From an uncultured Bacillaceae bacterium (lineage in GTDB: Bacteria > Bacillota > Bacilli > Bacillales > Caldibacillaceae): a DNA stretch of 38,866 bases. Where the stretch lies: assembly GCA_937951955.1 (NCBI GenBank), contig CALGAD010000135.1, positions 1-38,866 of the forward strand, written 5' to 3'. A program made the translations under genes and the position numbers. This document shows, one piece after another, positions 1-8,247 of this stretch (position 1 is the stretch's first letter; each line of letters opens with the position of its first letter). The notes under the pieces are model-generated. The model saw only the letters and a list, made by a program, of their open reading frames with translations. It was not told the origin of the DNA and searched no databases.

Positions 1-112
1 TTTTTTTTATTTTTTGCAAAATAGTTCACATGAAAATTTAGTTGGGATGATAGTTTGAAAGGCCAATCACTGATAGATTTGCGACTGGGAAATGTTGGTC
101 CAATCATCTATA

Positions 113-141
113 TTGATTCTTCCATTGAGATTTGTTATAGT
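113..141 (+). promoter_or_regulatory. Sigma-A promoter of the lysine riboswitch transcript
   Basis: The -35 box TTGATT (113-118) and the -10 box TATAGT (136-141) are separated by exactly 17 bases. Transcription would begin near 148, about 25 bases before the riboswitch aptamer. This is the expected arrangement for a riboswitch leader. Nothing else is recognisable in bases 1-112 except T-rich sequence at the very start. Confidence 0.65.
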
Positions 142-172
142 AGGCAGTAACTGAATATGGAATTTCTATCAA

Positions 173-369
173 CCATCATCCGATGGGGTAGAGGTTGCAA
201 AATTCAAGAGTAGGTTCCGTGAGGATGACAACGATGATCGGAACGCGAAAGGGGATTTTGCCGAAGTAAGTATGGATTGTCGCGTCCATACTTGCTGGGA
301 CCACCTTGAATAAGGGTGGGACTGTCATTATGGGTTTTACCCATAATGGGGAGCTACAGATCGTGATGG
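173..369 (+). ncRNA. Lysine riboswitch (L box) aptamer
   Basis: The region carries the conserved elements of the lysine aptamer in order: GGTAGAGG at the start of the core, CAAGAGTA (the J1/2 internal loop), GAAAGGGG, GCCGAAG, TTGCTGG, then CCTTGAATAAGGGTGGGACTGTCA. The closing P1 helix pairs 173-184 with 360-369. The order and wording match the Bacillus lysC leader closely. Lysine binding stabilises P1, which favours the downstream terminator, so excess lysine should switch off the gene that starts at 526. The NhaC-type transporter is the only gene in the transcript. Certainty of the RNA class is high. The sensed ligand rests on family knowledge. Confidence 0.93.
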
Positions 370-390
370 AGGAATTGACATTGCTGCGAG

Positions 391-426
391 GAGCAATGAT
401 AGATTCTTCTATCGTTGCTCTTTTTT
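391..426 (+). terminator. Rho-independent terminator of the lysine riboswitch
   Basis: A 13-base-pair stem (391-403 with 408-420, one G-U pair) has a four-base loop and is followed by six T residues (421-426). It lies between the aptamer and the coding region. It is the expression platform: formed when lysine is bound, avoided when it is not. Confidence 0.88.
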
Positions 427-525
427 CATTCTTAGGAGTGGAATTGTTTAGTTGTTCTGAGCAGTAATGATTCATCATCACTATCAAAAAGTTCCCCCCT
501 TAATTAAAAGAGGAGGGATTTTTTT

Positions 526-2136
526 ATGGTAAATTCTATTTTTGCGATCATCCCGCCCATTTTGGCACTAACGATGGTTCTTTTGACGAAAAGAGTGTTG
601 CTATCATTAGGGGTGGGAATCGGTGCTGGGGCCATTCTTCTGGCAATGGATTCGCAGGAAGGTTTGGTTCCCGTCATAAAAGAAACATTTGTGATCCTGT
701 ATGAAACGGTAAAAGGGATTTTCTTTGACGGAAATGCTTTAAATACAGGAAATCTATTCATTTTACTATTTCTCATTTTCCTCGGCATGATCACGGCCTT
801 TATTACGATGAGCGGCGGAAGCAAAGCTTTTGGGGAATGGGCGGTCAAACGGGTAACGACAAGAAGCGGGGCCCAGTTAGTGGTCGCTTTAATGGGAATC
901 ATTCTTTTTATCGATGATTATTTTAACGCGCTGGCTGTCGGGCAAATCGCCAGACCCATTACCGATCGAAAAAAAGTTTCCCGGGCAAAATTAGCTTATA
1001 TCATTGATTCCACTTCTGCGCCTGTTTGTGTCGTTTCACCGATATCGAGCTGGGGGGCATATATTATTGCTTTGCTAGTCTCGATATTTGCAGCCAATGG
1101 CATTACTGAAATCACCGCCTTTTCCGCCTTTATTCAAATGATGCCGATGAATTTATACGTCTGGTGCACACTTTTCCTTGTCTTCGCATCGATCCTGTGG
1201 AAAATGAATTTTGGTCCGATGCAGGCGCATGAAGATCGGGCAGAACGGTTTGCCATTCTTCGCGACCCCGAAAAAACTGCGCCGGGAGATTTGCAAGCTG
1301 ATTTACCGGTCAGTGAAACGGGGAAAGTCAGTGATTTAATGGTTCCGATAATCGCTTTATTTATCGGTACGGTGGGTGCCATGCTCTGGACCGGGCATGA
1401 AGCAGCCGGGTCGGGTGCCGATCTATTAACGATATTTGAAAATACCGATGTGTCCAGATCATTATTCATCGGTGGGAGTATCGGTTTAGTCACCGCAATT
1501 TTTACATTTTTACGAAATAGAAAGTTAGAAAACAATTTCGATAGAACCGCTTTTTTCCTCGGGCTCAAAGAGGGGACAAAATCCATGCTTCCGGCGATTA
1601 CGATATTACTTTTCGCCTGGGGACTTTCAAGCTTGATTACGGATTTGCAAACCGGGGTATATTTAGCCGGATTAATCCAAGAGGCGAACTTCAATATCGG
1701 CTGGCTACCGGCTCTATTGTTTACGATTGCGGCGATCATGTCCTTTGCGACCGGAAGTTCCTGGGGATCTTTCGGTATCTTGCTGCCGATTGCCGGAACG
1801 ATTGCCGCAACAACCGATGAAAGTATACTTTTAGCCGGAATGGCTGCCGTGCTTGCAGGAGCGGTATTTGGCGATCACTGTTCGCCCATTTCCGATACAA
1901 CAATCCTGTCGGCAACAGGTGCCGGTTGCAACCATATCGACCATGTGGTCACACAAATTCCTTATGCTTTGGTTGCAGCCGTATCTGCAGCGGTTGGTTA
2001 TATGGTCATTGGCTTCATCGGCATGACTTTGCCTGGACTCATTGTTTCTCTCGTATTAACATTTGTAATTGGAACCATTGCTTCCAAAAAAAGCAGCGTA
2101 GTGGCTAATGTAGAAGAACTGAATGAGACGTTATAA
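526..2136 (+). CDS. NhaC-family transporter, probable lysine importer
   Basis: This is a 536-residue membrane protein of the NhaC Na+/H+ antiporter superfamily with about a dozen hydrophobic segments. Typical motifs are FIDDYFNALAVGQ near residue 130, STSAPVCVVSPISSWGAY near 165, and GSSWGSFGILLPIAGT plus GDHCSPISDTTILSATG in the C-terminal half. The start at 526 follows an AGGAGG site at 511-516. The lysine riboswitch directly upstream points to lysine uptake, like the predicted transporter LysW, rather than sodium-proton exchange. Regulation is therefore by transcription termination in response to lysine. The alternative is a relative of YuiF, a predicted amino-acid transporter of the same superfamily. 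The fold is certain. The substrate is inferred from the RNA element alone. Confidence 0.88.
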   Translation: MVNSIFAIIPPILALTMVLLTKRVLLSLGVGIGAGAILLAMDSQEGLVPVIKETFVILYETVKGIFFDGNALNTGNLFILLFLIFLGMITAFITMSGGSKAFGEWAVKRVTTRSGAQLVVALMGIILFIDDYFNALAVGQIARPITDRKKVSRAKLAYIIDSTSAPVCVVSPISSWGAYIIALLVSIFAANGITEITAFSAFIQMMPMNLYVWCTLFLVFASILWKMNFGPMQAHEDRAERFAILRDPEKTAPGDLQADLPVSETGKVSDLMVPIIALFIGTVGAMLWTGHEAAGSGADLLTIFENTDVSRSLFIGGSIGLVTAIFTFLRNRKLENNFDRTAFFLGLKEGTKSMLPAITILLFAWGLSSLITDLQTGVYLAGLIQEANFNIGWLPALLFTIAAIMSFATGSSWGSFGILLPIAGTIAATTDESILLAGMAAVLAGAVFGDHCSPISDTTILSATGAGCNHIDHVVTQIPYALVAAVSAAVGYMVIGFIGMTLPGLIVSLVLTFVIGTIASKKSSVVANVEELNETL

Positions 2137-2174
2137 AAAAGATATTTCGGAACGAATTCCTTTTTCAAAATTAA

Positions 2175-2214
2175 AAAGCCGGGGCTTTTTACGAAAGTAA
2201 ATGGCTCCGGCTTT
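2175..2214. terminator. Terminator hairpin after the transporter
   Basis: AAAGCCGG at the left pairs with CCGGCTTT at the right. A second short stem (TTTAC/GTAAA) closes on a GAAA loop inside. It lies 40 bases after the transporter stop codon. The T-tract is short, so efficiency is uncertain. The rest of the gap up to 2428 shows no gene or recognisable site. Confidence 0.6.
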
Positions 2215-2428
2215 GCCTTTGAATATATTAAATTAGAAGGACTTTCCCGGTATTTTGCAGCAATTTTAAAAGTAGAAAAGAGAAATAATTTTTAATTACA
2301 ATGATCGATTTTATAATTTCTTCCTTCGACATATCATCGGTGAATTATGCTTCTCCAACGCCGAGTAAATAAAAGATGCGTCATGTATTAAAGGAAGAAT
2401 GTTGTTGGTGAATCGTGCAAAAAGTTAC

Positions 2429-2836
2429 TCAACCTTCAATGATTTTTACGTAAAAGCGGCGTGTCCGGGGGCCATCAAACTCACAAAAATAAATACTTTG
2501 CCATGTGCCGAGGATGAGTCGGCCGCCAGAAATAATTAAGGTCTCACTTGCACCGATTACGGAGGATTTCATGTGTCCATCGGAATTTCCCTCCATGTGG
2601 ATGTACTCCGGATCGTTTGGAAAAGTTTTATTCAATCCGAGCTTTAAATCCCGGCGAACATCGGGATCGGCATTTTCATTGATCGTGATAGCAGCTGTTG
2701 TATGGGGGCAATAAACGACCATAATGCCGTCCTGGACGCCACTTTCTCGCAGGGCTTCATGCAAAAAATGATCTAAATTGATGAATGTTTGTTTTTCAGT
2801 TGTTTTAATTTCATAGGAAAAGAGCGTTTTTGTCAT
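2429..2836 (-). CDS. yugU: YjbQ/UPF0047 family protein YugU
   Basis: This 135-residue protein matches the full length of the UPF0047/YjbQ family. The family signature is present: SETLIISGGRLILGTWQ near residues 97-113, with the conserved HTTAAITINENADPDV block near 46-61 and GNSDGHMKSS near 84-93. Some family members have weak thiamine-phosphate synthase activity, but the physiological role is not settled. A good ribosome site (AAAGGAG) precedes the ATG. The gene stands alone, divergent from yunD, with 227 bases between the two starts. Family assignment is firm. Function should be read as unknown. Confidence 0.88.
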   Translation of the reverse strand: MTKTLFSYEIKTTEKQTFINLDHFLHEALRESGVQDGIMVVYCPHTTAAITINENADPDVRRDLKLGLNKTFPNDPEYIHMEGNSDGHMKSSVIGASETLIISGGRLILGTWQSIYFCEFDGPRTRRFYVKIIEG

Positions 2837-3063
2837 CGTGATTCTCCTTTCTGTCTCTTTTCTTCTATCATAGCGTAAAATCGAAATTTCAGAAAATGGA
2901 AATGGCGAGGCAAGAAGGATGACCAGGTGATACGGTTGCCGTTATAATGGAATCGATAAGTCGTTTCGCTAAAGGATTCAATTGCCATGGAAACATCGAA
3001 ACTATGATATGATGGAAACAGAATTTGAATTGATGAATGAAGCGTAAATTGGAGTAATTCACT

Positions 3064-4437
3064 ATGGAAAAAATTTATATATACCATACAAATGACATTC
3101 ATAGTCATTTTCAATTTTGGCCACGAATTCGTGATTTTGTAACGAAGGAGAAAAATCAGTTTTCGGGCCAAACTTTTCTTTTCGATGTCGGTGATTTCGT
3201 CGATCGTTTTCACCCGTATACCGAAGCGACCGCCGGTAAAGGAAATGTGCATTTGTTAAATGAAGCGCAATACGATGCGGTAACGATTGGTAATAATGAA
3301 GGAATCACATTATCCCATGAAGAGTTGAACGCTTTGTACGAAGACGCGGAATTTCCCTGCGTAATAGCGAATCTCTTTACGGAAGACGGAACGAGACCGG
3401 AATGGGCAGTTCCGTACCAAATATTTGAAACAGCAAAGGGGACAAAACTCGGAGTCATTGGGGTGACCATTCCTTATACGAATTTTTATGAACCGCTGTA
3501 TTGGACGGTGACGGACCCATTGGAAGCCTTGCACCATTGGGTGCCACTTGTAAAAGAACAAGCAGATATTGTGATTGTTTTATCCCATTTAGGATTGTCA
3601 GATGATGAACGAATTGCTCGTGAAATTCGTGATGTGGATATTATTTTAGGTGGTCATACCCATCATATATTACAAAACGGGGAACAGGTTGAGGGGACCC
3701 TCCTCGCCTGTACGGGAAAACACGGCCAGTTTTTAGGAAAAGTAGAAATCGAGTTTGATCAGGAAGAAAAAATGATTCGCGCCAAACGGGCGAAACTCAT
3801 TCCGACAGAACAACTACCGCCAGCTCCAGATGAAAGTGATTTTCCGGAACGGTTGCACACGGAAGGAGAACAACTTTTATCTGTTCCTGTTGCCTGTTTG
3901 CCGAAAAAGTTACCGGCAGACTGGTTTTATGAATCGGAATTGGCCGGGATTTTATGCGAAGGATTAACCGAATGGTGTGAAGCGGACTGTTCCTTTATCA
4001 ATGCCGGGATTTTAATTGAAGGACTGGATGCTGGCATCGTGACGGAATTTGATATTCATCAAATTTGTCCCCATCCGATCAATCCTTGTGTATTTCGGAT
4101 TTCCGGAAGGCGGTTGAAAGAGCTATTGATGCAAACGGAAAGTGACCGTTACACGTATCTAGAATTAAGAGGATTTGGTTTTCGCGGAAAAGTATTTGGA
4201 AAAATTATTTACAATAATATATCCATCGAAGGTAAAGGCGCTGCGAGTACGATTAAAATTAATCAACAAGAAATCAATCCCGACCGAATTTATCGAGTTG
4301 CCACTTTAGACATGTTTGCCTTCGCCCAATTTTATCCGGAAGTTGTGCGTAGTGAAAAAGTCTTTTACTTACCGGAGACGATGCGGGATATATTGAAATG
4401 GAAATTAAAGCGACTGTTTCCTTATCAAGAAACGTAA
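3064..4437 (+). CDS. yunD: YunD-type metallophosphatase / 5'-nucleotidase family protein
   Basis: This 457-residue protein has an N-terminal calcineurin-like metallophosphatase domain and a C-terminal 5'-nucleotidase domain. Metal-binding motifs are visible: HTNDIHSH (D11, H13), DVGD (41-44), LSHLG (H175) and GGHTHH (196-201). The usual GNH[DE] motif reads GNNEG (76-80), so the catalytic histidine position holds asparagine. No signal peptide is visible, so it should act in the cytoplasm, unlike secreted 5'-nucleotidases. The start has a TTGGAG site ten bases upstream. It is followed by yunC and yunB as in B. subtilis. The true substrate is not known; nucleotides or related phosphoesters are plausible. 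Confidence 0.87.
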   Translation: MEKIYIYHTNDIHSHFQFWPRIRDFVTKEKNQFSGQTFLFDVGDFVDRFHPYTEATAGKGNVHLLNEAQYDAVTIGNNEGITLSHEELNALYEDAEFPCVIANLFTEDGTRPEWAVPYQIFETAKGTKLGVIGVTIPYTNFYEPLYWTVTDPLEALHHWVPLVKEQADIVIVLSHLGLSDDERIAREIRDVDIILGGHTHHILQNGEQVEGTLLACTGKHGQFLGKVEIEFDQEEKMIRAKRAKLIPTEQLPPAPDESDFPERLHTEGEQLLSVPVACLPKKLPADWFYESELAGILCEGLTEWCEADCSFINAGILIEGLDAGIVTEFDIHQICPHPINPCVFRISGRRLKELLMQTESDRYTYLELRGFGFRGKVFGKIIYNNISIEGKGAASTIKINQQEINPDRIYRVATLDMFAFAQFYPEVVRSEKVFYLPETMRDILKWKLKRLFPYQET

Positions 4438-4467
4438 CCGGCGATTTTTGTCGGGAATTTTTACGTT
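4431..4467 (+). terminator. Possible terminator at the end of yunD
   Basis: An outer helix of AACGTAA (4431-4437, ending at the stop codon) with TTACGTT (4461-4467) encloses an inner CCGGC/GTCGG stem with a run of T after it. The structure overlaps the yunD stop codon. It may end or attenuate transcription before yunC. Confidence 0.4.
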
Positions 4468-4537
4468 ATCCAAGATGTTTATCTTACACCTTCGCCCCTT
4501 TCGTGACATAAATTAGTCAAGAAGGGAGCGAACATGG

Positions 4538-4837
4538 GTGATTGAGGTTAATCCGATAGAAATTGAAAGGCGTACATTTCTTGCTGTTACGGTGAAGTTA
4601 CCGAAAACGACATTATTAGCGGTAACGAGTGATATCGGTTATATAATGTGTGGCGCTTTAGATGTGGATTTATTGAATACGAAGTTAAGCGATCGCAAGA
4701 TTATTGCCGGACGGGCGGTCGGGGTCAGGACAATCGATGACCTGCTGGAAGCCCCTTTAGAAAGTGTAACCGCAGAGGCGGAGAAGCGCGGGATTACAAA
4801 AGGCATGATTGGCAAAGATGCTTTGTTGCGCATGTAA
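4538..4837 (+). CDS. yunC: YunC, DUF1805 family protein
   Basis: The protein has 99 residues and matches the short DUF1805 family found next to yunD in Bacillus. It contains the family segment DIGYIMCGALDVDLLNTKL (32-50) and AGRAVGVRTIDDLL (58-71). Translation starts at a GTG nine bases after AAGGGAG. The nearby ATG at 4534 is out of frame and meets a stop after three codons. The protein is soluble with no catalytic motif I recognise, and no function is established for the family. Position between yunD and yunB agrees with the B. subtilis order. Confidence 0.87.
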   Translation: MIEVNPIEIERRTFLAVTVKLPKTTLLAVTSDIGYIMCGALDVDLLNTKLSDRKIIAGRAVGVRTIDDLLEAPLESVTAEAEKRGITKGMIGKDALLRM

Positions 4838-4861
4838 TGATAAACTGGACATTCCTAACCT

Positions 4862-4886
4862 ATATTTCCCCCCGAACGCATACACA
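4862..4886 (+). promoter_or_regulatory. Possible sigma-E promoter of yunB
   Basis: ATATT (4862-4866) resembles the sigma-E -35 element and CATACACA (4879-4886) the -10 element CATACAnT. The 12-base spacing is slightly short. yunB is a sporulation gene of the sigma-E regulon in B. subtilis, which supports the call. Confidence 0.4.
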
Positions 4887-4909
4887 TAGAGTGTGAGGGG
4901 GGATTTTTA

Positions 4910-5716
4910 TTGGCATTCTTTCGTCGAAAAGCATTTAGAAGACATGCGCGCTGGAACAAGCATAAGCCACTGCCTTTCCGTTATGTTTTATTACTATCCT
5001 TCGTATTTTTAATATTATCCACGGCAACGAGTTTATGGATTGTCCATAAAGGAATAAAACCGACATTACTGACTTTCGTCGAGTCTTATTCGACTAATTT
5101 AGCGACGGCAATCATCAATCAATCGATTCAAGAAGAAATCGGGAAAGGTTTAGATTTAGATCAAGTGATCAAAGTAGTGGAATATGGCGATGAAACGATT
5201 ACAACATTTGATTCTGAAATCATTATGCAAACCGCAAATCGTATTACGACGAATGTTGTTCGCAATTTGAATGCCTTGCAGGATGGGAAAACATTTTCGA
5301 CAGTCGCTGTTACGGACGGTGAAGTGGCGGAAATTGAAATGATCGAGGGGGAAGGGATTCAGTTTGAACTCCCTCTAGGAAGAATCACGAACAATGTTCT
5401 CCTCGCCAATTTAGGACCGGATATACCTGTCCTATTTAAAGCGGTGGGCGATGTACAATACGATATTGAAACCCGTGTACAACAGCAGCATATCAATCGG
5501 ACCTGGATTGAAGTTTGGCTCCATATGGATGTGGCCATTCATATTTTAATTCCGTTCACATCCGATATGAAGGTCGTCAACCAGAGTATCCCCCTGGCGA
5601 TGGGACAATTAAAAGGAGATGTTCCACAATTTTATAGCCATGGTGGTGCTTTATATCCGGCCATTGATTTTTCCGAGTGGGAAGAGGAAGAGAAACGGTC
5701 CCAAAATGAGGACTGA
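4910..5716 (+). CDS. yunB: Sporulation protein YunB
   Basis: The 268-residue protein has a basic N-terminus (RRKAFRRHARWNKHK), one transmembrane segment at about 24-46, and a large domain expected outside the membrane, matching the YunB family over its full length. The start is TTG at 4910, preceded by GAGGGGGGA, and no better start exists. In B. subtilis yunB is expressed in the mother cell under sigma-E and its loss impairs sporulation. Its biochemical role is unknown. A sigma-E-like promoter lies just upstream. It converges with the liv operon rather than lying beside lytH as in B. subtilis. Confidence 0.88.
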   Translation: MAFFRRKAFRRHARWNKHKPLPFRYVLLLSFVFLILSTATSLWIVHKGIKPTLLTFVESYSTNLATAIINQSIQEEIGKGLDLDQVIKVVEYGDETITTFDSEIIMQTANRITTNVVRNLNALQDGKTFSTVAVTDGEVAEIEMIEGEGIQFELPLGRITNNVLLANLGPDIPVLFKAVGDVQYDIETRVQQQHINRTWIEVWLHMDVAIHILIPFTSDMKVVNQSIPLAMGQLKGDVPQFYSHGGALYPAIDFSEWEEEEKRSQNED

Positions 5717-5788
5717 TCGGGAAAGACATGCCAGAGGTTTAATTCTGTACTGAAAATGATAAAGCGAATTTCACTTTTATCATAATAA

Positions 5789-5804
5789 CCCGGCATATGC
5801 CGGG
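5789..5804. terminator. Hairpin between yunB and livF
   Basis: This is a perfect 16-base palindrome, CCCGGCATATGCCGGG, between convergent genes. The flanks are A/T-rich but lack a clean T-run on either strand. It probably ends both transcripts. Confidence 0.5.
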
Positions 5805-5812
5805 CTTACTGT

Positions 5813-6520
5813 TTATACACCGCCTAGATAGGCTTCCTTCACTTCTTCACTTTCAGAAAGTTCATCAGGGGTTCCGGAAATGACAACCCGTCCTGTTTCG
5901 ATAACGTAAGCGCGGTTGGCAATAGATAAAGCCATGTGCGCATTTTGCTCAACGAGTAAAATGGTCGTTCCGGATTCATTGATATCTTTTATGATTTGAA
6001 AAATCGTTTTGACAAGAAGCGGGGCTAACCCCATGGACGGTTCATCAAGCAATAACAATTTTGGTCTGGCCATTAACCCCCGACCGATCGCTAACATTTG
6101 CTGTTCGCCACCTGATAACGTTCCGGCCTGTTGCTTCCGGCGTTCCTTCAAGCGGGGGAACAATTCATAAATTTGTTCCAGGTCATCACGAATTCCTTTT
6201 CGATCTTTCCGGAGATAGGCGCCGAGTTCTAAATTTTCCTCCACCGTCATTTCCCCGAAAATACGCCGGCCCTCCGGTACATGGGAAATCCCCGCTTTTA
6301 CGATTTCCTGGACGGGCTTTTTCACAATGGAGGACCCGAGATATTCAATCGTACCGGCCCGGGGGACTAACAGCCCCGATATCGTTTTTAACAACGTGGT
6401 TTTTCCGGCTCCGTTAGCGCCAATTAAAGTGACGATTTCTCCTTTATTGACTTCGAGGGAAACGCCTTTTAATGCTTGAATATTGCCATAGTAAACATCA
6501 AGATTGTTAATTTTAAGCAT
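5813..6520 (-). CDS. livF: Branched-chain amino acid ABC transporter ATPase LivF
   Basis: The 235-residue cytoplasmic ATPase carries Walker A GANGAGKTT (34-42), ABC signature LSGGEQQ (135-141) and Walker B LLLLDEP (155-161). The H-loop region reads VEQNAH, with asparagine at the usual histidine, a known trait of LivF. The motif GISHVPEGRRIF near residue 77 is typical of LivF rather than LivG. It pairs with LivG to power the LivH-LivM channel. It overlaps livG by 8 bases and is the last gene of livKHMGF. Confidence 0.95.
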   Translation of the reverse strand: MLKINNLDVYYGNIQALKGVSLEVNKGEIVTLIGANGAGKTTLLKTISGLLVPRAGTIEYLGSSIVKKPVQEIVKAGISHVPEGRRIFGEMTVEENLELGAYLRKDRKGIRDDLEQIYELFPRLKERRKQQAGTLSGGEQQMLAIGRGLMARPKLLLLDEPSMGLAPLLVKTIFQIIKDINESGTTILLVEQNAHMALSIANRAYVIETGRVVISGTPDELSESEEVKEAYLGGV

Positions 6521-7298
6521 TGACCGATTCTGCCTCCTCCCCGAGATACGCCTTGATCACGCGAGGATCTTTCCGGATTTCCTCCGGAGTCCCTTCGGCA
6601 ATTAACGCGCCATGATCGAGGACATAGATTCGTTCGCAAATTCCCATGACAAAACGCATGTCGTGTTCGATCAATAAAACGGTCAAATCAAACTCCCGGC
6701 GAATATAGGCGATTAACTCCATTAATTCCTCGGTTTCTTTCGGGTTCATTCCAGCGGCGGGTTCATCAAGGAGTAACAATTTCGGATTCGCAGCCAGTGC
6801 CCGGGCGATCTCGAGCCGTCGCTGCATGCCGTACGGTAAATTTTTTGCCTTTTCCCTTTGCAAATGGTCCAGGTTAAATAATTGAAGAATTTTTAGCGAC
6901 TCCTCTTCCATTTTCTTTTCCTCGGCTTTATGTGAAGGAAGGCGGAAAATGGAACTCATGATCGAATGTTTGGCCAGGGAGTGATAGGCAATCTTTACGT
7001 TATCGAGCACGGTTAAATCAGCGAAAAGGCGAATATTCTGGAACGTGCGGCTGATTCCCTTCTGGTTAATTTTATAAGGGGGAAGTTGATTTAATCGCTC
7101 TCCATTAAACTCGATTGTCCCTTCTGTTGGTATGTAAATACCGGTTAACAAGTTAAATACTGTCGTTTTCCCGGCACCGTTCGGCCCGATCAAACCGACG
7201 AGCTCCCCCGGGTAAATCTCCATATTGAGGTCGGATACGGCTTTTAATCCACCGAAGTGAATGCTGGCATTTTTAATTTGCAAGAGGGGTTCAGCCAT
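6513..7298 (-). CDS. livG: Branched-chain amino acid ABC transporter ATPase LivG
   Basis: This 261-residue ATPase has Walker A GPNGAGKTT near 38-46, KGISRTFQNIRLF (a LivG hallmark), signature LPYGMQRRLEIARAL and Walker B LLLLDEPAAGMNPKE. The degenerate signature (PYGMQRR instead of LSGGQ) is normal for LivG. It ends with the H-loop LIEHDM. Together with LivF it forms the nucleotide-binding pair. It overlaps livM by 8 bases and livF by 8 bases, so the three are translationally coupled. Confidence 0.95.
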   Translation of the reverse strand: MAEPLLQIKNASIHFGGLKAVSDLNMEIYPGELVGLIGPNGAGKTTVFNLLTGIYIPTEGTIEFNGERLNQLPPYKINQKGISRTFQNIRLFADLTVLDNVKIAYHSLAKHSIMSSIFRLPSHKAEEKKMEEESLKILQLFNLDHLQREKAKNLPYGMQRRLEIARALAANPKLLLLDEPAAGMNPKETEELMELIAYIRREFDLTVLLIEHDMRFVMGICERIYVLDHGALIAEGTPEEIRKDPRVIKAYLGEEAESVNA

Positions 7299-8247
7299 GG
7301 TACGTTTCCCCCTTTCGCGTAATCGTTTTGCGTTTCAACAAGTCGGTAATTTCCTTCGTGCCCATTAAACCTTGCGGACGATAGAGCATGACAAGGATTA
7401 AAACGAGGCTGTATAAAATCATACGCATATTCGCAAAATCCTGGAGGAACGTGGAAACGATCGTTAAAAATGCAGCGCTGATTACCGAACCGGTTAGGGA
7501 GCCGAGTCCACCTAAAACGACGTAAATTAAAATATCAAACGATTTAAAGAAACCGAAATTGTTCGGTTGGATAATGTAGAAATTATGGGCATATAAGGCT
7601 CCGGCGATGCCGGCAAAAAAGGAACCGATGGTAAAGGCGATGACTTTATAGTAAGTTGTATTGATTCCGAGAGAATCAGCTGCAATCTCATCTTCCCGAA
7701 TGGCAATGCAAGCTCTGCCATGGCGGGAATTTGTAAAGTTAATAATGACGATAAGCGTAACGAGTAAACAAATAAAGGTATAGGTCCAGTTCGTGTAGTG
7801 AGTGACGCGCATGCCTGCCGCTCCACCGACATATTCAATATTTAAAAAGAGAACGCGAATGATTTCGGCAAATCCTAATGTGGCGATTGCTAAATAATCC
7901 CCGCGCAATCGCAAAGTAGGGAATCCGACAATCAGTCCGGCCAGTGCGGCAACGATTCCGGCTGCTAGGATGGCAACGAAAAACGGAAGTCCGAGGTTCA
8001 TCGTACAGATGGCTGAAATATAAGCTCCCACAGCTAAAAAGCCGGCATGTCCAATAGAAAATTGACCGGTAATGCCGATAATTAAATGAAGACTGGCTGC
8101 GAGCATGATGTTGATACAAATGGTGATCAACGTATTCAAGTAGAAATTGCTGATGATATCAAAATGGACAAGCAATTGTACCGGGATATACAATAATACG
8201 GCAATAGTGAGAACGATGACAATCGCAGAACGTTTCATGCTGGCCAC
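7291..8247 (-). CDS. livM: Branched-chain amino acid ABC permease LivM
   Basis: The protein has 318 residues with about nine hydrophobic segments. It contains the family motif NIMLAASLHLIIGITGQFS followed by GHAGFLAVGAY, and RGDYLAIATLGFAEIIR. Translation may start at GTG 8247, directly after the livH stop, or at ATG 8238. AGGTGG five bases before the ATG favours 8238, while GGGAG favours the GTG. It forms the membrane channel with LivH. Substrate could be leucine/isoleucine/valine, but related Liv systems carry other small amides. Confidence 0.94.
   Translation of the reverse strand: MASMKRSAIVIVLTIAVLLYIPVQLLVHFDIISNFYLNTLITICINIMLAASLHLIIGITGQFSIGHAGFLAVGAYISAICTMNLGLPFFVAILAAGIVAALAGLIVGFPTLRLRGDYLAIATLGFAEIIRVLFLNIEYVGGAAGMRVTHYTNWTYTFICLLVTLIVIINFTNSRHGRACIAIREDEIAADSLGINTTYYKVIAFTIGSFFAGIAGALYAHNFYIIQPNNFGFFKSFDILIYVVLGGLGSLTGSVISAAFLTIVSTFLQDFANMRMILYSLVLILVMLYRPQGLMGTKEITDLLKRKTITRKGETYHG

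Noticed and set aside
176..487. Minus-strand frame of 103 codons across the riboswitch
   Set aside because: It is the antisense of a structured RNA, has no ribosome site and matches no family.
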